From NCBI RefSeq assembly GCF_014196745.1, contig NZ_JACIEH010000004.1, positions 62,001 through 126,000 on the forward strand: DNA of 64,000 nt. The letters are read 5' to 3'. The stretch's first letter is position 1; the number at the start of each line of letters is the position of its first letter. The DNA comes from Sphingomonas kyeonggiensis. Its GTDB lineage: Bacteria; Pseudomonadota; Alphaproteobacteria; Sphingomonadales; Sphingomonadaceae. The translations under genes and the position numbers were made by a program. Under the pieces are notes generated by a model. The model did not search any database. It was not told where the DNA came from and saw only the letters and a program-made list of their open reading frames with translations. Positions 25,901 through 37,171 of this stretch are shown one piece after another.

Positions 25901-27338
25901 CCGTCTTTCCGGCAGCGAGCAGGGCGACCCGCGCCTCGTGCTCGGCCTTGCCGAAGGGGAAGACGCGGTAAAATCCCGCCGCGGCGAAGGCGAGCACGGC
26001 ATAGAGAACGGAGAAGAGAATGGTCAGCCGATCGACTGCGACCACCGGCACTTCGCCGGGCTTCGCCGCCGCGGGGAAGCTGACCAGGTCGAGCAGCATG
26101 CCCGTCGCCCAGATGCCGAGCCCGCTGCAGCATTTCTGCACGAAGAACGCGCCGGCGAAGAACACGCCCTCGTTGCGTCGCCCGGTCTCGATCTCCGATT
26201 GCTCGACGACATCGGCCATCATCGAGCCGCCCAGGATCGTCGCCGAAATGCTGCACGTCACGTTGAGGACGTAGATGGCGAACAGCGAAGGCAGCATCCA
26301 CGGCGTGCCCGGCGCCGGGAACAGGCCGGCGAGGCGCAGCACATAGGGCAGGACCACCCAGAAGACGGCGCCCATCATCAGCCACATCGCCGCCCTGGGC
26401 TTGCCCAGCCGGCGCGAGGCGCGCGGCGCGACGAGGAAGGCGAAATAGGCACCCACGAGGAGCGACAGGGCGATGATCGTGAAGTCCTGGTTCTGGAAGC
26501 GCCAGACATGGGCGTAGATGTAGCTCGACAGCGCGAAGCTCACCCCCTGGGCGCAATAATAGCAGAGCCCGGCCGCCATCAGGATCAGGAAGGCGCGGTT
26601 CTTCACCGTCCGCCCGAGCTCGCCGAAATGCGCCCCCAGCGACTGGCGCGTGCCCTCGGCGCGGGGCAATCGCTTGATCTCGCCATGCGTGCCCCAGGCA
26701 GAAACCAGGATCGCGAAGGCCATCAGCCCGGCGCTCACCATCGAGAAGGCCGGATAGTTCTCCCGAACCAGCTGGCCATTGGGATGCCCCGGCGAGGGGC
26801 CGAGCAGCCAGGCATAGGCCAGGATCATCATCCCCAGCCCGCCGACCCAGCCGAACAGGAAGCGATAGGACATGATCCGCGTCCGCTCCTCGTAATCGGC
26901 GGAAAGCTCGGGGGTCAGCGCCTGGCTCGGCACCTCATAGGCCGAAACCGCGGTGCGGACGAGCACCGACATGGCGAACACCCAGAGCAGCATGCCCGAA
27001 TCCGACAGCGCGGGCGGGTTCCACAGCAGCAGCCAGCCCACGGCGATGGGAATGGCGGATGCGTACATCCAAGGATGGCGCCGCCCCCAGCGGCTCCTGG
27101 TGCGGTCCGACAGGAAACCGATCGCCGGATCCGCCACCGCATCGAGCAGCAGCGCGCACATGATCGCGAAGCCGACCTGAGCAGCGGGCAGGCCGAGCAC
27201 CTGGTTGAAGAAGAACAGCAGGAAGGTCGAGAAGCAGAAATCCTTCACGCCGTACGCCACCGTGCCGAAGCCATAGGCGAGCATGATCGGGGCCCGGATT
27301 CGCCGCGTCGGGGGCACTGTCGCCTGGTTGGTGTCCAT
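25881..27338 (-). CDS. GPH-family (MelB-like) sugar:cation symporter
   Basis: The 485-aa, 12-TM protein has the GPH pattern: MLAYGFGTVAYGVKDFCFS in TM1, LLDAVADPAIGFLSDRTRSRWGRRHPWMY (TM2 and loop 2-3) and YEVPSQALTPELSADYEERT. These carry the conserved Asp residues for cation coupling and the loop 4-5 motif. Family members import oligosaccharides, glucuronides or glycosides with Na+ or H+. No glycosidase gene adjoins it, so the substrate is open. It is divergent from the acyl-CoA dehydrogenase gene. Confidence 0.9.
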   Translation of the reverse strand: MDTNQATVPPTRRIRAPIMLAYGFGTVAYGVKDFCFSTFLLFFFNQVLGLPAAQVGFAIMCALLLDAVADPAIGFLSDRTRSRWGRRHPWMYASAIPIAVGWLLLWNPPALSDSGMLLWVFAMSVLVRTAVSAYEVPSQALTPELSADYEERTRIMSYRFLFGWVGGLGMMILAYAWLLGPSPGHPNGQLVRENYPAFSMVSAGLMAFAILVSAWGTHGEIKRLPRAEGTRQSLGAHFGELGRTVKNRAFLILMAAGLCYYCAQGVSFALSSYIYAHVWRFQNQDFTIIALSLLVGAYFAFLVAPRASRRLGKPRAAMWLMMGAVFWVVLPYVLRLAGLFPAPGTPWMLPSLFAIYVLNVTCSISATILGGSMMADVVEQSEIETGRRNEGVFFAGAFFVQKCCSGLGIWATGMLLDLVSFPAAAKPGEVPVVAVDRLTILFSVLYAVLAFAAAGFYRVFPFGKAEHEARVALLAAGKTEMSAEG

Positions 27339-27488
27339 GCCCGCCTACGCTCCTGTCGACCCGTTTTGCCGCGCAGCATAGGTGCCGCAGCCACCGGGTC
27401 AATCACAAGGATTGGAATATGGGGTATGGCTTGCCCAAGACTGCTTCGGCGGTATAGCGTCCGGCTTCGAACCTGAGGAACGCACGAC

Positions 27489-28634
27489 ATGGCGCTCGAC
27501 CCCGAAGTCTTCGAAACCCTGATCGACACGATTCGGCGCTTTGTCGGCGAGCGGCTGCGCCCGCTCGAGGGCGAGGTGGAAGCCGCCGACGCGATCCCCG
27601 CCGCGGTCATCGACGAGATGAAGGCCCTCGGCCTGTTCGGCCTGTCGATCTCGGAGGAATATGGCGGCCTCGGCCTGACCATGTTCGAAGAGTGCAAGGT
27701 CGCCATCGAGCTCGGCCGCACCACGCCGGCCTTCCGCTCGAGCTTCGGTACCAATGTCGGCATCGGCTCGCAGGGCCTGGTCATGGCCGGCACGCCCGAG
27801 CAGAAGGCCGAGTGGCTGCCCCGCATCGCCAGCGGCGAGATCGTCACCAGCTTCGCCCTGACCGAGCCCGATGTCGGTTCGGACAGCGGCGCGGTGAAGA
27901 CCCGGGCGGTCAGGGACCGCGACGTCTACCGCCTGTCCGGCACCAAGCGCTTCATCACCAATGCCGACAAGGCCGAGCTGTTCACGGTGATGGCCCGTAC
28001 CGGCGACGAGCCCGGCGGCCGCGGGGTCTCCGCCTTCCTGGTGCCGCGCGACCTGCCCGGCGTCAGCATCGGCGAGCCCGAGAAGAAGATGGGCCAGAAG
28101 GGTGCCCGGGTGGCCGACGTGGTGTTCGACGACACCCCCGTCCCCGCCGCCAACCGGCTCGGTGCCGAGGGCGAGGGATTCAGGATCGCGATGCAGGTGC
28201 TGGACCGCGGGCGCCTGCACATCTCGGCGGTCTGCGTCGGCGTCGCCGAGCGATTGATTGCGGATTGCGTCGCCTATGCCAGCGAGCGCAAGCAGTTCGG
28301 CAAACCGATCGCCGAGCACCAGCTGATCCAGGCGATGCTGGCGGATTGCAAGACCGAGGCACTGGCTGCGAAAGCGCTGGTCCTCGAGACCGCCGCCGCC
28401 AAGGACGCAGGACAAAACACCACGATGGAAGCCGCCGCGGCCAAGTATTTCGCGAGCGAGATGGTCGGCCGGGTGGCCGACCGCGCCGTGCAGATCTTCG
28501 GCGGCGCCGGCTATATCGCCGACTACGGCATCGAGCGGCTCTACCGCGACGTCCGCCTGTTCCGGATCTACGAAGGCACCAGCCAGATCCAGCAACTGAT
28601 CATCGCCCGCGAAACGCTGAAGCGCGGCGGGTAA
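27489..28634 (+). CDS. Acyl-CoA dehydrogenase
   Basis: The 381-aa flavoprotein introduces the alpha,beta double bond in an acyl-CoA. It shows FALTEPDVGSDSGAVKTRAV (substrate/FAD loop), the FAD motif QIFGGAGYIADYGIERLYRD and the catalytic base Glu362 in RIYEGTSQIQQ. Length and motifs are those of the short-chain/isobutyryl type. An SDR gene follows on the same strand beyond a repeat, suggesting a lipid or branched-chain catabolic pair. Substrate chain length cannot be fixed from the sequence. Confidence 0.93.
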   Translation: MALDPEVFETLIDTIRRFVGERLRPLEGEVEAADAIPAAVIDEMKALGLFGLSISEEYGGLGLTMFEECKVAIELGRTTPAFRSSFGTNVGIGSQGLVMAGTPEQKAEWLPRIASGEIVTSFALTEPDVGSDSGAVKTRAVRDRDVYRLSGTKRFITNADKAELFTVMARTGDEPGGRGVSAFLVPRDLPGVSIGEPEKKMGQKGARVADVVFDDTPVPAANRLGAEGEGFRIAMQVLDRGRLHISAVCVGVAERLIADCVAYASERKQFGKPIAEHQLIQAMLADCKTEALAAKALVLETAAAKDAGQNTTMEAAAAKYFASEMVGRVADRAVQIFGGAGYIADYGIERLYRDVRLFRIYEGTSQIQQLIIARETLKRGG

Positions 28635-28643
28635 AAAATAACC

Positions 28644-28724
28644 GTCATCCCGGCGAAAGCCGGGACCTCAGGCAGAAGCGCGGCGAAAGAGCCGCACGAG
28701 ATCCCGGCTTTCGCCGGGATGACG
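28644..28724. repeat. Interspersed inverted repeat, family B variant
   Basis: CGTCATCCCGGC-GAAA-GCCGGGA and TCCCGGC-TTTC-GCCGGGATGACG are inverted arms around a 30-base middle, between the acyl-CoA dehydrogenase and SDR genes. Confidence 0.8.
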
Positions 28725-28740
28725 AATTGGGAGAGAATGC

Positions 28741-29529
28741 ATGGACACCACCACCCTGTTCCGCCTCGATGGCCGCATCGCCCTGGTCACCGGCGGCTCG
28801 CGCGGCATCGGCAAGATGATCGCCGCCGGCTATGTCGCCCAGGGCGCCAGGGTCTATATCTCCTCGCGCAAGCCCGAAGCCTGTGAGGAAGCCGCCGCCG
28901 AGCTCGGCCCGAACTGCATTCCCCTCCCCATGGACGTCTCCACCGTCGCCGGCTGCAAGGCGCTCGCCGCCGCCCTGGCCGAGCGCGAGGAACGGCTCGA
29001 CATCCTGGTCAACAATGCCGGCGCCGCCTGGGGCGAACCCTTCGAGGCCTTTCCGGAGAAGGGCTGGGACAAGGTGATGGACCTTAACGTCAAGTCGCCC
29101 TTCTTCCTTACCCAGGCACTGTTCGACCTGCTCAAGGCGGGCGGCTCGGCACAGCGCCCGGCCAAGGTGATCAACATCACCTCGATCGACGGCCAGCGGC
29201 TCAACCCCTGGGAGACCTACAGCTATCACGCCTCCAAATCGGCGCTGATCTACCTGACCAAGCGCATGGCCGCGCGGCTGATCCGCGACCATGTCAACGT
29301 CACCTCGATCGCCCCCGGCGCCTTTGCCAGCGAGATGAACCGCGCCGCCCGCGACCATGGCAGCGAAGTCGCCAAGGCGATCCCGGCAAGGCGCATCGGC
29401 GTCGACGAGGACATGGCCGGCGCCGCCATCTACCTGGCCAGCCGCGCCGGCGACTATGTCGTGGGCGACACGATCACGGTCGATGGCGGCCTGGTCAACG
29501 CCTCGCTGGGGCTGAGCATCGACGGCTAG
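28741..29529 (+). CDS. Short-chain dehydrogenase/reductase
   Basis: The 262-aa NAD(P)-dependent oxidoreductase has the Rossmann motif VTGGSRGIGKM (residues 17-27), NNAG, the catalytic Ser in NITSIDG, and Tyr162-x3-Lys166 in YSYHASKSAL. The PGAFASEM and DGGLVNAS motifs are classical for the family. The Arg after GGS favours NADP(H). It lies downstream of an acyl-CoA dehydrogenase gene and may act in the same pathway, for example as hydroxyacyl or alcohol dehydrogenase. It overlaps the end of the convergent UrcA gene by 4 bases. Confidence 0.93.
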   Translation: MDTTTLFRLDGRIALVTGGSRGIGKMIAAGYVAQGARVYISSRKPEACEEAAAELGPNCIPLPMDVSTVAGCKALAAALAEREERLDILVNNAGAAWGEPFEAFPEKGWDKVMDLNVKSPFFLTQALFDLLKAGGSAQRPAKVINITSIDGQRLNPWETYSYHASKSALIYLTKRMAARLIRDHVNVTSIAPGAFASEMNRAARDHGSEVAKAIPARRIGVDEDMAGAAIYLASRAGDYVVGDTITVDGGLVNASLGLSIDG

Positions 29530-29834
29530 CGCTGGTAATATCTGCGCCGCAGCTGGTGAGGCATCTCGGCGACGAACGACCTGCGCACCATCTCGACGCA
29601 ATAGCCGGCCTTGTTGCGGATCAGCTGGGGCGCGACGTCGCGGTCGTTCGCCCGGCAATAGGCCCGCACCGTCGCTTCGATGCGCGCGCGCAGGGTGGTC
29701 CGGCCCGCCCGGGTGTCGAGCGCCAGGTCGCCATAGCTGACGCGCAGCGCCGGCTCCTTCGCCTGATCCGGCAAGCGCGCCGCGCATGCACCGAAAAGGA
29801 CGAGAGGCAGGCACAGGATCAGGATCGAACGCAT
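29526..29834 (-). CDS. UrcA-family protein
   Basis: The 102-aa exported protein starts MRSILILCLPLVLFGACAA, a lipoprotein-like signal with Cys at the lipobox. It then has the UrcA core LRVSYGDLALDTRAGRTTLR, ARIEATVRAYC and GYCVEMVRRSFV with two conserved cysteines. UrcA proteins are typical of Sphingomonadales and Caulobacterales and have no established function. Three adjacent ATGs exist; GGAG spacing favours the third (29834). It is 83 bases downstream of the BlaR1-like gene on the same strand and could be part of the BlaI-controlled unit. Confidence 0.85.
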   Translation of the reverse strand: MRSILILCLPLVLFGACAARLPDQAKEPALRVSYGDLALDTRAGRTTLRARIEATVRAYCRANDRDVAPQLIRNKAGYCVEMVRRSFVAEMPHQLRRRYYQR

Positions 29835-29917
29835 CATCATTCTCCCTTCAGGTCGCCGGGCAAGCCGGCCCCGTGGCGCGAAAGCCGCGCGGTGCTTGGG
29901 TGGCGAGGGGGTGCGGG

Positions 29918-31279
29918 CTAGTAGACGCCCGCTATCTGCTTGGCCTGTCTCTCGAGCTTGTCGGCCTCATCGGCCAGCGACGCCGCGACGTTGCGATAAC
30001 CCTGGCGGATATCCAGCGAGAGCCCGGGGTTGCGTGCACGGTCGCGATATTCCAGCGCGGCACTGCGCAGGCGTTGCACGGCGGCGAGCCTCTGTTCGGT
30101 CGGTGGCGCCGTACCGTGGCCCATCCCCGGCATCGGCGCATGGGACTGGAGCGGCGCGCGTGCGGCTTCAACCACCGGCGCGACGCGCACGGGCTTGTCC
30201 CGCCGGGAGGCAGGCACGCGGGCCGCCCGCGCCACCGGCTTGCGCACCGGTCCTGCCTGCGTGCGCGGGGCCGGCGAGGCGGGTGCAACTCGGACGGCCA
30301 CCGGCTCCGCCCTCGGCACGACCGAAGCCTGAGGCTGCGCGACGATCTGCGTCGCGGCGAGCGGCGCCACGCCCAGCGGCATGCCAGCGATCAGCGCCGC
30401 GCATGCCAGCCCGTTCGCCGGCTTGCGCGGGGCCGCATCGAGCACCCGGCGGATCCGGCGCGCCATCGCACTGCGGGTCACGGCCATGCCGCACGCCGCA
30501 TGCGCGCCGCAGCCGCCAGCCACCGCGAGCAATGTCTGCGCGTAATCGGTGCGTGCGACATGCGTCACCGCTTCCTCGTCGGCGGCCAGCTCGGTCTGGC
30601 GTGTCAGTTCGGCGACGAGCAGCCAGGCAAGCGGATTGAACCAGAACAGGGCGAGCGCGAGCCGTCCGGCCAGCATGGCCAGCCAGTCGAACCGGCGGAT
30701 ATGCGCGATCTCGTGCGCGATCACCGCAGCAGCACGATCGGGCCACTGCTCGATGTCCGGGCCGATCAATATCGTCGCCGGCGCAACCCCAAGGCTCAGC
30801 GGCGAGACGACGCTCAGCGAGACGAGTAGCCGCACCGGCCGCCGCACGGATTCGGCGGCCCGTGCGAACGCCTCCTGCCACACGGGATGGGAGACCGGCA
30901 CTGCATCGCGAATCCAGCGGCGCAACAGAAGAAGTCCGAACGCGAGGCGCAGCAACACCAGTCCCGCACCGGCGGTATAGGCCAGCGCTATCCAGTCGAT
31001 GCCGGACGCCGCTGGCCCGGCCAGGGGATCCGGCACCGCCAGCGCATCGGCGGTTGCCGACAGGGCCGGCTCCGGTGCAGCAGCGGGCAGGATCGCTATC
31101 TCGAGCACCGGCAAGGCCGGGACCAACAGCGGCAGGAGCAGCAGCGCAACAACGCCGGTCCGCAGCACCGCCACGCGCTGCGCTGCGGGCCGGGCGCGCA
31201 GCGCCAGACTGGCGAGCAGCACGGCACAGCAGAGGAGCGCGGATTTCCAGCTGAGCGCGAGCAGCAAGCCGGCGCTCAT
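29918..31279 (-). CDS. BlaR1/MecR1-like M56 membrane metallopeptidase lacking the penicillin-sensor domain
   Basis: The 453-aa protein has N-terminal membrane helices and the M56 zinc motif HEIAH (residues 189-193) before RRFDWLAMLAG, with ELAADEEAV providing the third ligand. In BlaR1 a periplasmic transpeptidase-like sensor follows. Here the C-terminus is instead an Ala/Pro/Arg-rich linker (about 310-400) and a short helical region (RLAAVQRLRSAALEYRDR, ADEADKLERQAKQI). It would cleave the BlaI-type repressor on some signal, but not by the usual beta-lactam acylation. Its start overlaps the blaI stop (ATGA). Confidence 0.88.
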   Translation of the reverse strand: MSAGLLLALSWKSALLCCAVLLASLALRARPAAQRVAVLRTGVVALLLLPLLVPALPVLEIAILPAAAPEPALSATADALAVPDPLAGPAASGIDWIALAYTAGAGLVLLRLAFGLLLLRRWIRDAVPVSHPVWQEAFARAAESVRRPVRLLVSLSVVSPLSLGVAPATILIGPDIEQWPDRAAAVIAHEIAHIRRFDWLAMLAGRLALALFWFNPLAWLLVAELTRQTELAADEEAVTHVARTDYAQTLLAVAGGCGAHAACGMAVTRSAMARRIRRVLDAAPRKPANGLACAALIAGMPLGVAPLAATQIVAQPQASVVPRAEPVAVRVAPASPAPRTQAGPVRKPVARAARVPASRRDKPVRVAPVVEAARAPLQSHAPMPGMGHGTAPPTEQRLAAVQRLRSAALEYRDRARNPGLSLDIRQGYRNVAASLADEADKLERQAKQIAGVY

Positions 31280-31650
31280 TCCGCTTCTCCCCGCGCTTCG
31301 TCGATCGCGCGCTGGAGCTCATCGATCTCCGCCCGGGTCAGCCGCTTCTCCATGCCGAGCAGCGCGGTCGCCGCGCGCGCCGCCGATCCCTGAAAGAAGG
31401 TCTGCACCAGCCGCTGCAGCGCCGTCTCGGCCACCGCATCGGCCTGGGGCACCGGCGCATAGACATAGGCCTGGTTGAGCGTCCGGTGACCGATCAGCCC
31501 CTTGGCCACGAGCCGGCCGAGCAGGGTGCGCACCGCCGAGTCGCTCGGTGGATCGGCCATGGCGCCGCGCACCGCGACGGCAGTGCCCTCGCCCAGGCTG
31601 CACAATGCCTCGAAGACCTCGCGCTCGCGGCGCGGCAGCGATTCGATCAC
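31276..31650 (-). CDS. blaI: BlaI/MecI/CopY-family repressor
   Basis: The 124-aa winged-helix repressor has the family N-terminus SLPRREREVFEALCSLGEGT, the recognition helix SDSAVRTLLGRLVAKGLI and the wing HRTLNQAYVYAPV. A dimerising C-terminal helical tail follows (LQRLVQTFFQGSAARAATAL). It is followed in coupled translation by the M56 peptidase that presumably inactivates it. A perfect 32-bp operator lies 19 bases upstream. No beta-lactamase gene is adjacent. Confidence 0.92.
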   Translation of the reverse strand: MIESLPRREREVFEALCSLGEGTAVAVRGAMADPPSDSAVRTLLGRLVAKGLIGHRTLNQAYVYAPVPQADAVAETALQRLVQTFFQGSAARAATALLGMEKRLTRAEIDELQRAIDEARGEAE

Positions 31651-31669
31651 GACTCGACCTCCTCCAACC

Positions 31670-31701
31670 TGTTACATTTGTAGCATGCTACAAATGTAAC
31701 A
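31670..31701. promoter_or_regulatory. 32-bp perfect palindrome, BlaI operator
   Basis: The left half TGTTACATTTGTAGCA is mirrored exactly at 31686-31701. Each half contains the TACA/TGTA boxes (TACATTTGTA and TACAAATGTA) bound by BlaI/MecI repressors. It lies between the blaI start and the end of the malic enzyme gene. Confidence 0.9.
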
Positions 31702-31726
31702 AGCAAGAGTGTCGTGCCTGGCTAGA

Positions 31727-33982
<2,256 letters not shown>

Positions 33983-34186
33983 TCTTCTCTCCCGGGCGTC
34001 GCCCTCCCTTTAAGAGGACCGTTCCGACGCCGCAATGTGCCGAATCCTGCAAATGGCACCTACTGGGCCCAGTTTCTAGTCTGACTAATTATCGAACCGT
34101 GCGAAATCCCGCACATCGCGCTTTTCCCCAGAAAAGCACGGCCCGGGTGTTGATCGCCGGAGCCTTTCGGCTAGTCCGGGCCCGAC

Positions 34187-36790
34187 ATGGCCTCAACAGC
34201 TCCCACTCCGATGATGGCGCAATATCTCGCCCTGAAGGCGGAGGCGGAGGACTGCCTGCTCTTCTACCGGATGGGCGACTTCTTCGAGCTGTTCTTCGAG
34301 GACGCCAAGATCGCCAGCGCGGTGCTCGACATCGCGCTCACTGCGCGCGGCGAGCATGACGGCGAGCGCATCCCGATGTGCGGCGTGCCGGTGCACGCGA
34401 TGGAGGGCTATCTCGCCCGCCTGATCAAGGCCGGCCACCGCGTCGCCATCGCCAACCAGACCGAGACGCCCGAGGAAGCGCGCAAGCGCATGGGCTCGAA
34501 GGCACTGGTCAACCGCGCGATCGTCCGCGTCGTCACTGCCGGCACGCTGACCGAGGAGTCGCTGCTCGACAGCCGCACCGCCAACTGGTGCGCGGCGATC
34601 GGCGAGGCCGGCGGCAGCGTCGCCATCGCCTGTGCCGACATCTCCACCGGCCGCTTCGAGATCATCGAGACGACGGCCGATCGCGCCGGCGCCGAGATCG
34701 CCCGCCTCTCCCCCGCCGAGACCGCCGTCGGCGACGGCTCGCCCTTCGACGAACTCGCCACCATCACGCGGCCCCGCGTGGATTTCGACAGCGCCAACGG
34801 CGAAGCGCGGCTCAAGCGGCTGTTCGGCGTCGCCACGCTTGACGGCTTCGGTCAGTTCTCCCGTGCCGCGCTCGCCGCCGCCGGAGGCCTCGCCGCCTAT
34901 CTCGAGCACACCGCCAAGGGCGCGCTTCCCTTCCTGCGCCCGCCGCGCGTCACCCGCACCGAAGCGGCGATGGCGATCGACGCAGCGACGCGCGAGAGCC
35001 TCGAGCTCACCGTCAGCAGCGCCGGCACCCGCAAGGGCAGCCTGCTCGACAGCGTCGACCGCACCGTCACCGGCGCCGGCGCGCGCCTGCTCGGCAGCGA
35101 CATCGCCGCGCCGCTGATGGACCGTCCGGGCGTCGAGGCACGACTCGATCTCGTCGCCCATTTCCACGACGATGCGGGCCTGCGCGACATGGTCCGCGGC
35201 GCGCTCCGGGCAATGCCCGATATCGGCCGTGCGCTCGGCCGCCTCGCCGCGGGGCGCGGCAGCCCGCGCGATCTCGGCCAGCTGCGCGACGGCCTGGACG
35301 GTGCCTGGCGCCTCGCCGAGCGGCTCGACGCGACCGGCATCCCGCCGCTCCTCGCCGAGCTGCTGCCGCAGATGCGCGGGCACGGCGCGCTGATCGACCT
35401 GCTCACCCGCGCGCTCGTCCCCGAGCCGCCGGTCGACGCCAACAATGGCGGCTATATCGCCGAGGGCTATGACGCCGCGCTCGACGACCTGCGCGACGCG
35501 GGCGCCGGCGGCCGCCGGGCCATCGCCGCGCTCGAGGCGGAATACCGCACCCGCACCGGCATCGGCTCGCTGAAGATCCGCCACAACGGCGTGCTCGGCT
35601 ATCACATCGAGGTGCCGGCCAAGAATGCCGACCCGCTGATGGCGCAGGATTCGGGCTTTACCCACCGCCAGACCCTGGCCGGTGTCGTCCGCTTCAATGC
35701 GCCCGAGCTGCACGAAGTCGCGGTCAAGGTGACGCAGGCCGGCGCGCACGGCCTCGCAGCCGAAGCCGCACATCTCGAGGACCTCACCACCCGCGCCCTT
35801 TCGGCTCGCGAGCCCATCGCCCGCACCGCCGACGCCCTTGCCCGGATCGATGTCTCGGCCGGCCTCGCGGAACGCGCCGCCGAGGGTGGCTGGGCCCGCC
35901 CCCATCTCGTCGAGCATGCCTGTTTCGAGATCGAGGGTGGCCGCCATCCGGTGGTCGAGGAAGCCGTCGCCAAGTCGGGCGGGCGCTTCGTCGCAAACGA
36001 CTGCAACCTCTCCGAGAGCAGCCGCCTCTGGCTGGTCACCGGCCCGAACATGGGCGGCAAGTCGACCTTCCTGCGCCAGAACGCGCTGATCGCCGTCCTC
36101 GCCCAGGCTGGCAGCTACGTCCCCGCCGCCCGCGCGACGCTCGGCATGGTCGACCGGCTGTTCAGCCGTGTCGGCGCCTCGGACAATCTCGCGCGCGGCC
36201 GCTCGACCTTCATGGTCGAGATGGTCGAGACCGCCGCGATCCTCGCCCAGGCCACCCCGCGCAGCTTCGTCATCCTCGACGAAGTCGGCCGCGGCACCTC
36301 GACCTATGACGGCCTCGCCATCGCCTGGTCGGTGGTCGAGGCGATCCACGAAGATAACCGGTGCAGGTGTCTGTTCGCCACGCACTATCACGAGCTGACC
36401 CGGCTGGCCGAGCGCTGCGACGCGCTCACCCTACACCATGTCCGCGCGCGCGAATGGAAGGGCGATCTCGTCCTGCTCCACGAAGTCGCCGAGGGTCCGG
36501 CCGACCGCAGCTACGGCCTTGCCGTCGCCCGCCTCGCCGGCATGCCGCCGGTGACGATCAAGCGCGCCAAGGCAGTACTCGACAAGCTCGAGGCCGGCCG
36601 CGCCGCCACCGGCGGGCTTGCCGCCGGCCTGGACGACCTGCCGCTCTTCGCCGCCATGGCGGTCGAGGAAGAGGAGCAGGTCGACACGCTGCGCAGCGAA
36701 CTGGGCACGCTCGACATCGACAGCCTCTCCCCGCGCGAGGCGCTCGAAGTCCTGTACCGGCTCAAGGGCCTGGCGGCGGAAGGCGCATGA
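34187..36790 (+). CDS. mutS: DNA mismatch repair protein MutS
   Basis: The 867-aa protein binds mismatched bases and starts repair. The mismatch-binding domain has the Phe-x-Glu motif in YRMGDFFELFFEDAK. The Walker A is GPNMGGKST (about 618-626), Walker B FVILDEVGRGTST, and the helix-turn-helix and C-terminal tail DIDSLSPREALEVLYRLK are present. A second possible start is the ATGATGG at 34211 (MMAQYLALK). The 204-base gap to the divergent maeB gene contains no gene. Its stop overlaps the next start (ATGA). Confidence 0.96.
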   Translation: MASTAPTPMMAQYLALKAEAEDCLLFYRMGDFFELFFEDAKIASAVLDIALTARGEHDGERIPMCGVPVHAMEGYLARLIKAGHRVAIANQTETPEEARKRMGSKALVNRAIVRVVTAGTLTEESLLDSRTANWCAAIGEAGGSVAIACADISTGRFEIIETTADRAGAEIARLSPAETAVGDGSPFDELATITRPRVDFDSANGEARLKRLFGVATLDGFGQFSRAALAAAGGLAAYLEHTAKGALPFLRPPRVTRTEAAMAIDAATRESLELTVSSAGTRKGSLLDSVDRTVTGAGARLLGSDIAAPLMDRPGVEARLDLVAHFHDDAGLRDMVRGALRAMPDIGRALGRLAAGRGSPRDLGQLRDGLDGAWRLAERLDATGIPPLLAELLPQMRGHGALIDLLTRALVPEPPVDANNGGYIAEGYDAALDDLRDAGAGGRRAIAALEAEYRTRTGIGSLKIRHNGVLGYHIEVPAKNADPLMAQDSGFTHRQTLAGVVRFNAPELHEVAVKVTQAGAHGLAAEAAHLEDLTTRALSAREPIARTADALARIDVSAGLAERAAEGGWARPHLVEHACFEIEGGRHPVVEEAVAKSGGRFVANDCNLSESSRLWLVTGPNMGGKSTFLRQNALIAVLAQAGSYVPAARATLGMVDRLFSRVGASDNLARGRSTFMVEMVETAAILAQATPRSFVILDEVGRGTSTYDGLAIAWSVVEAIHEDNRCRCLFATHYHELTRLAERCDALTLHHVRAREWKGDLVLLHEVAEGPADRSYGLAVARLAGMPPVTIKRAKAVLDKLEAGRAATGGLAAGLDDLPLFAAMAVEEEEQVDTLRSELGTLDIDSLSPREALEVLYRLKGLAAEGA

Positions 36791-37011
36791 CCGCGCTCGA
36801 CCTCACCGACCAGTTCCTCGCCATCCTGCTGCGCGAAGTCGGTGGCACCCGCCGGCGCTGGCGCAACGTCATCGGCCCGGTGAAGCGCTACAGCGCCGCG
36901 ACCCATCCGCATTGCAACTGGTCGATCACGCCCGGCGGCGAGGCCGAGGAGAATGCCGCGGTCGAGCGCATCGCCGACCGCCTGCGCGACAAATATCCGA
37001 TCATCGACTGA
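36787..37011 (+). CDS. Small hypothetical protein coupled to mutS
   Basis: The 74-aa cytoplasmic protein (MTALDLTDQFLAILLREVGG at the start, IADRLRDKYPIID at the end) contains CNWSITPGGEAEENAAVERI. Its ATG overlaps the mutS TGA, so it is very likely translated by coupling. I do not recognise the family. Conservation of the central YSAATHPHCNW stretch in other sphingomonads would show whether it is tied to mutS. Confidence 0.7.
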   Translation: MTALDLTDQFLAILLREVGGTRRRWRNVIGPVKRYSAATHPHCNWSITPGGEAEENAAVERIADRLRDKYPIID

Positions 37012-37171
37012 TACGCGCCCGGCGCCATACCAGCACCAGTCACGCCGCCCCAAACGCGTCATCCCGGCGAAATTCGGAATCTCGGGCGATGGCGCAATGA
37101 CGATTGTGATCGCTCTCAAGCCCGCGCCACGCTAGGTTCCCCGCAAAATCGAACAGAGAGGACCGCCCGGA

